A program made the position numbers and the translations under genes. Of a DNA stretch of 64,000 bases, positions 60,968 through 64,000 are shown in pieces. The notes beneath the pieces are model-generated. The model was not told the DNA's origin. It ran no database searches and was given only the letters and a program-made list of their open reading frames with translations. The stretch is taken from NCBI RefSeq assembly GCF_047314965.1, contig NZ_JBLBVK010000053.1, forward strand, positions 1-64,000. Reading direction: 5' to 3'. Each line of letters starts with the position of its first letter. Position 1 is the first letter of the stretch. The stretch is from JAVJUV01 sp047314965 (GTDB lineage: Bacteria > Pseudomonadota > Alphaproteobacteria > Rhodobacterales > Rhodobacteraceae).

Positions 60968-62812
60968 ATGCTCCGCATCGACGACATACGCTACGCGGTC
61001 GAAGGCCGCCCTCTCTTCGAGGGCGCCTCCGCCGTCATTCCCGACGGCCACAAGGTCGGCCTCGTCGGACGCAACGGCACCGGCAAGACCACGCTCTTCC
61101 GGCTGATACGGGGGGAAATCGCGCTCGAGGGCGGCGATATCCGCGTGCCCCGGCAAGCCCGGATCGGCGGCGTCGCGCAGGAAGTGCCGGGCTCCGAGAC
61201 CTCGCTTCTCGACACGGTGCTTCAGGCCGATACAGAACGCGCATCGCTGCTGGCCGAAGCGGAAACCGCCGAGAACCCGGCCCGCATCGCCGAAATCCAG
61301 ACCCGGCTCGCCGACATCGACGCCTGGTCCGCCGAAGCGCGCGCTTCGATCATCCTCAAGGGCCTCGGCTTCACAGAAGCCGAACAGGCGATGCCTTGCT
61401 CGGCCTTCTCCGGCGGCTGGCGGATGCGCGTCGCCTTGGCGGGCGTTCTGTTCAGCGCCCCGGACCTGCTCCTACTCGACGAGCCGACGAACTATCTCGA
61501 CCTCGAAGGCGCGCTCTGGCTGGAATCCTACCTCGCGAAATATCCGCACACGGTCATCACCATCAGCCACGATCGTGGCCTCCTGAACCGCGCCGTCACT
61601 TCGATCCTTCACCTCGAAGACCGGAAGCTGACGCTCTACAACGGCAATTACGACACCTTTGCCCAGACCCGCGCCGCGCGGCTGGCCGTCGCCGAGGCCG
61701 AGGCGAAGAAGCAGGAGGCGCGGCGCGCCCATCTGCAATCCTTCGTCGACCGCTTCCGCGCCAAGGCATCCAAGGCGACGCAGGCCCAGTCGCGCCTGAA
61801 GATGATCGCGAGAATGACGCCGATCACCTCGCCGCAGGAAGCCGCGCTTCGAAAATTCACCTTCCCCGAACCCGAGGAACTGTCGCCTCCGATCATCAAC
61901 ATGGAGTCGGCATCCGTCGGCTATGACCGCCAGCCGGTGCTTTCGAAACTGACGCTCCGCATCGACCAGGACGACCGTATCGCGCTTCTGGGCCGCAATG
62001 GCGAAGGCAAATCCACACTGTCGAAGCTTCTCGCCGGAAAGCTCGATCCGCTCGGCGGCCGCCTGACCCGCGCCCGCAAGCTTCGCGTCGGCTATTTCGC
62101 CCAGCACCAGCTTGACGAACTCCACGCCGATGAGACGCCCCTCGACCACGTCCGGCGCCTGCGCCCCGACGAAGCGCCTGCCCGGCTTCGTGCGCGTCTC
62201 GCAGGCTTCGGCATTGGCGCGGAACAGGCCGACACCGTCGCCGCCCGCCTGTCCGGCGGGCAGAAGGCCCGCCTCTCGCTCCTCCTCGCGACCCTCGACG
62301 CGCCGCACCTGCTGATCCTCGACGAGCCGACCAACCACCTCGACATGGAAAGCCGGGAAGCGCTGATCGAGGCGCTTACCGCCTATACCGGCGCAGTCGT
62401 TCTGGTCAGCCACGACATGCACCTTCTGGCCCACGTCGCCGACCGGCTCTGGCTGGTGAAGGACGGCCGGGTCACGCCCTATGACGAGGACCTCGAGGCC
62501 TACCGGCGCATGCTGCTGGACCAGCCAGCCCCGAAGACCGAGAAACCGAGGGAAAGGACCGAGAAGCCCTCGCGCCACGAGATCGCCGAATTGCGCCAGG
62601 CCGTGTCGACAGCCGAAGCGCGCGTCGAGAAACTGACCGATATCCGCGAGAAACTGGCGGCCAAGCTGGCGGACCCGGCCATGTACGACCCTTCCCGGAT
62701 CGCCGAAACCGAGAGCTGGCAAAAGAAATTCGCCGAGGTCGAGGACGGGCTGGAACGCGCCGAGGCGCTCTGGATGAAGGCTCTCGAACGGCTGGAAGCC
62801 GCAGGAGGTTAA
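60968..62812 (+). CDS. ABC-F family ATPase
   Basis: This 614-residue protein has two ABC cassettes and no membrane helices: Walker A motifs GRNGTGKTT at 34-42 and GRNGEGKST at 342-350, signatures FSGGWRMRVAL and LSGGQKARLSLLL, and Walker B LLLLDEPTNYLD and LILDEPTNHLD. A linker (AEAEAKKQEARRAHLQSFVD) and a C-terminal coiled coil follow. ABC-F proteins act on the ribosome and not as transporters. It resembles the Uup/YheS group. The start is taken as MLRIDDIRY at 60968; an ATG at 60947 would add seven residues. Confidence 0.92.
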   Translation: MLRIDDIRYAVEGRPLFEGASAVIPDGHKVGLVGRNGTGKTTLFRLIRGEIALEGGDIRVPRQARIGGVAQEVPGSETSLLDTVLQADTERASLLAEAETAENPARIAEIQTRLADIDAWSAEARASIILKGLGFTEAEQAMPCSAFSGGWRMRVALAGVLFSAPDLLLLDEPTNYLDLEGALWLESYLAKYPHTVITISHDRGLLNRAVTSILHLEDRKLTLYNGNYDTFAQTRAARLAVAEAEAKKQEARRAHLQSFVDRFRAKASKATQAQSRLKMIARMTPITSPQEAALRKFTFPEPEELSPPIINMESASVGYDRQPVLSKLTLRIDQDDRIALLGRNGEGKSTLSKLLAGKLDPLGGRLTRARKLRVGYFAQHQLDELHADETPLDHVRRLRPDEAPARLRARLAGFGIGAEQADTVAARLSGGQKARLSLLLATLDAPHLLILDEPTNHLDMESREALIEALTAYTGAVVLVSHDMHLLAHVADRLWLVKDGRVTPYDEDLEAYRRMLLDQPAPKTEKPRERTEKPSRHEIAELRQAVSTAEARVEKLTDIREKLAAKLADPAMYDPSRIAETESWQKKFAEVEDGLERAEALWMKALERLEAAGG

Positions 62813-64000
62813 GGCACCCGGTCCAGCGCCGGAAGCCGGATGTAGGTCACGCCGTTCTCGGTCGCGATCTCGGTCGACCCATGCCGCGGCATCGGATCGA
62901 AGGGCGGCGTCTCTCCGCTGCAGCGCGTCTCCTCGGTCCAGCATGTCACCGTCGGCTTGCCCGTGAGGTATCGAAGCCGATAGCCCAGCCCGTTGAAACT
63001 CTGGATTCCGGCGATTGCCGCGCCGTCGATCATGGCCATATGTCCAAAGACGACAATTCGCTCGCTTTCGGCAGGCACCCGCTGCGAGAGACTGTAGGTC
63101 GACGCCTGCCAAACCTGTAGAAGCCGGAAAGACCAGTTTTCCCTGTAAGCCCAGAACGCCAACACAGCGAACAGCAGCATGCCAAGTACAGCCCTTGAAA
63201 GGAGGCTGACGCTCAGGATTTGCATGCTGACTATGAGACTGAAGGAGGCAACGAACCATAAGAACGCGGTTGCCCGCACTGGCACATTGATCCCGGTCAT
63301 CAATGCATACCCAGAAAGCAGACCGAGCCCAAGCACGACCGGGCAAAACGCATACAGCGTCAACATCCGGTCGTAGCGGAGCAGGACAAGGACCGACAGT
63401 GTCGAGACAGCAAATATCAGAAAACCGGCCAGCTTCGAGTTGAACCCGTAGGCGTAAAGCAGATTGGCCAGGAAGTGCACCAAGACCCCGGCATTCTCTC
63501 CAAGGTCCGACAGGCTCTCGACGTAATTAGGTCGGCGCCACTCGGCTTCCTCGATACCGAACACGCCGTGGGCATACCAGTTCAGTGCGTATGTCCCGTA
63601 CATCCCTATTGCAAAGCTGACGACGAATAGCGCCAGAACGGATGCGAGATCTCGGAGCGACCTGTCCTGATCCAGCCGGCAAAGCAGCATCGCCAACATG
63701 TAAAATGGAAAGGTATTATAGGCGCTGAACCCGAGCGGAACGAAAATCAACATGGAAAAAATCGCGATCCGTCTCGGCGCAAAAAGGCAGACAAGGCCGA
63801 AGACGGCAAGCACCCAGGTACCAGGCAATATCGTGTTGAACCACTGACCGATCTCGAACATCTGCGGCGTCAGCGCGATGAGAAACGCAAGAAGCAGACG
63901 TGCACCCGGAAAGATATCCACTTTGGGCCCGAAGGAATGCACGGCAAAAGCCGCCGCGAAAACGGACCAGGCCACAAGGTACAGCAACATGCCGACCGCA
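62809..64000 (-). CDS. GtrII-like GT-C glycosyltransferase, paralogue 3 (partial)
   Basis: The gene runs off the right edge on its N-terminal side; at least 397 codons are visible. It is a paralogue of the two GT-C proteins at 44-47 kb. QWFNTILPGTWVLA aligns with GWFNTLIPGVWLMA, and the C-terminal Cys pair plus TPPF motif (VTCWTEETRCSGETPPF) is kept. The acidic external loop with the DD pair would be encoded beyond the window. It is convergent with the ABC-F gene, their stops overlapping by four bases. Confidence 0.75.
   Translation of the reverse strand, partial: AVGMLLYLVAWSVFAAAFAVHSFGPKVDIFPGARLLLAFLIALTPQMFEIGQWFNTILPGTWVLAVFGLVCLFAPRRIAIFSMLIFVPLGFSAYNTFPFYMLAMLLCRLDQDRSLRDLASVLALFVVSFAIGMYGTYALNWYAHGVFGIEEAEWRRPNYVESLSDLGENAGVLVHFLANLLYAYGFNSKLAGFLIFAVSTLSVLVLLRYDRMLTLYAFCPVVLGLGLLSGYALMTGINVPVRATAFLWFVASFSLIVSMQILSVSLLSRAVLGMLLFAVLAFWAYRENWSFRLLQVWQASTYSLSQRVPAESERIVVFGHMAMIDGAAIAGIQSFNGLGYRLRYLTGKPTVTCWTEETRCSGETPPFDPMPRHGSTEIATENGVTYIRLPALDRVP

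Noticed and set aside
61472..63346. 624-codon open frame opposite the ABC-F gene
   Set aside because: Spans two unrelated genes, has no ribosome site or domain, and is a GC-driven shadow.
1..64000. CRISPR arrays, rRNA/tRNA genes, transposases, prophage genes
   Set aside because: None recognised on reading both strands; no regularly spaced direct repeats, no transposase motifs and no phage structural genes.

Overview
The window looks like about 64 kb of chromosome from a marine-type alphaproteobacterium, most likely a member of the Rhodobacteraceae (Roseobacter group). This is inferred from gene content: a four-subunit sarcosine oxidase, homospermidine synthase, CcmI, RuvX next to a DUF1289 protein, DUF1127, BamB next to Der, an Frc-type sugar ABC system and a Tad/Flp pilus locus. 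Most of the DNA is GC-rich. No rRNA, tRNA, CRISPR array, prophage or insertion sequence was recognised.

Layout. 0.1-3.6 kb (minus strand): der, a bamB-like lipoprotein gene and a YfgM-like gene. 3.9-8.8 kb: a two-gene RND efflux system with an unusual permease. 8.9-19.3 kb: ordinary chromosomal genes (Atm1-type ABC exporter, LysM protein, LOG-family protein, RarD-like permease, SRPBCC protein, LysR regulator with a secreted HExxH protein, superoxide dismutase, DUF1127, BTAD/TPR regulator). 19.5-24.4 kb: an SDR gene, a base-poorer insert with two secreted proteins, a stranded SDR 3' end, then CdsA-like, PlsC-like and rhodanese genes. 24.6-33.0 kb: a cupin, homospermidine synthase and the sarcosine oxidase genes soxB, soxD, soxA and soxG. 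A nest of four tiny genes lies between soxB and soxD. 33.2-35.1 kb: ccmI, ruvX and a DUF1289 gene.

35.2-39.6 kb holds frcB, frcC and frcA with a divergent ROK regulator; the two transcription units share a strong dyad that looks like an operator. Directly behind the ROK gene, at 39.6-42.8 kb, is a 1065-residue protein that fuses a corrinoid/iron-sulfur reductive dehalogenase to its own flavin and [2Fe-2S] reductase. A LuxR-type regulator gene converges on it. This is the most striking gene of the window.

43.7-49.4 kb is a lower-GC island for envelope glycosylation: two GtrII-like GT-C membrane proteins converge on a methyltransferase/GtrA/GtrB operon. A third GT-C paralogue runs off the right edge. 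49.6-58.9 kb is a single long Tad operon on the minus strand (two Flp pilins, CpaB, TadG-like, two TadE-like, CpaE/TadZ, CpaF/TadA, TadB, TadC), closed by a clear terminator. The secretin, prepilin peptidase and TadD are not in it. The right end has a small lysine-rich peptide, a TfoX C-terminal-domain protein, ndk, an ABC-F ATPase and the third GT-C gene.
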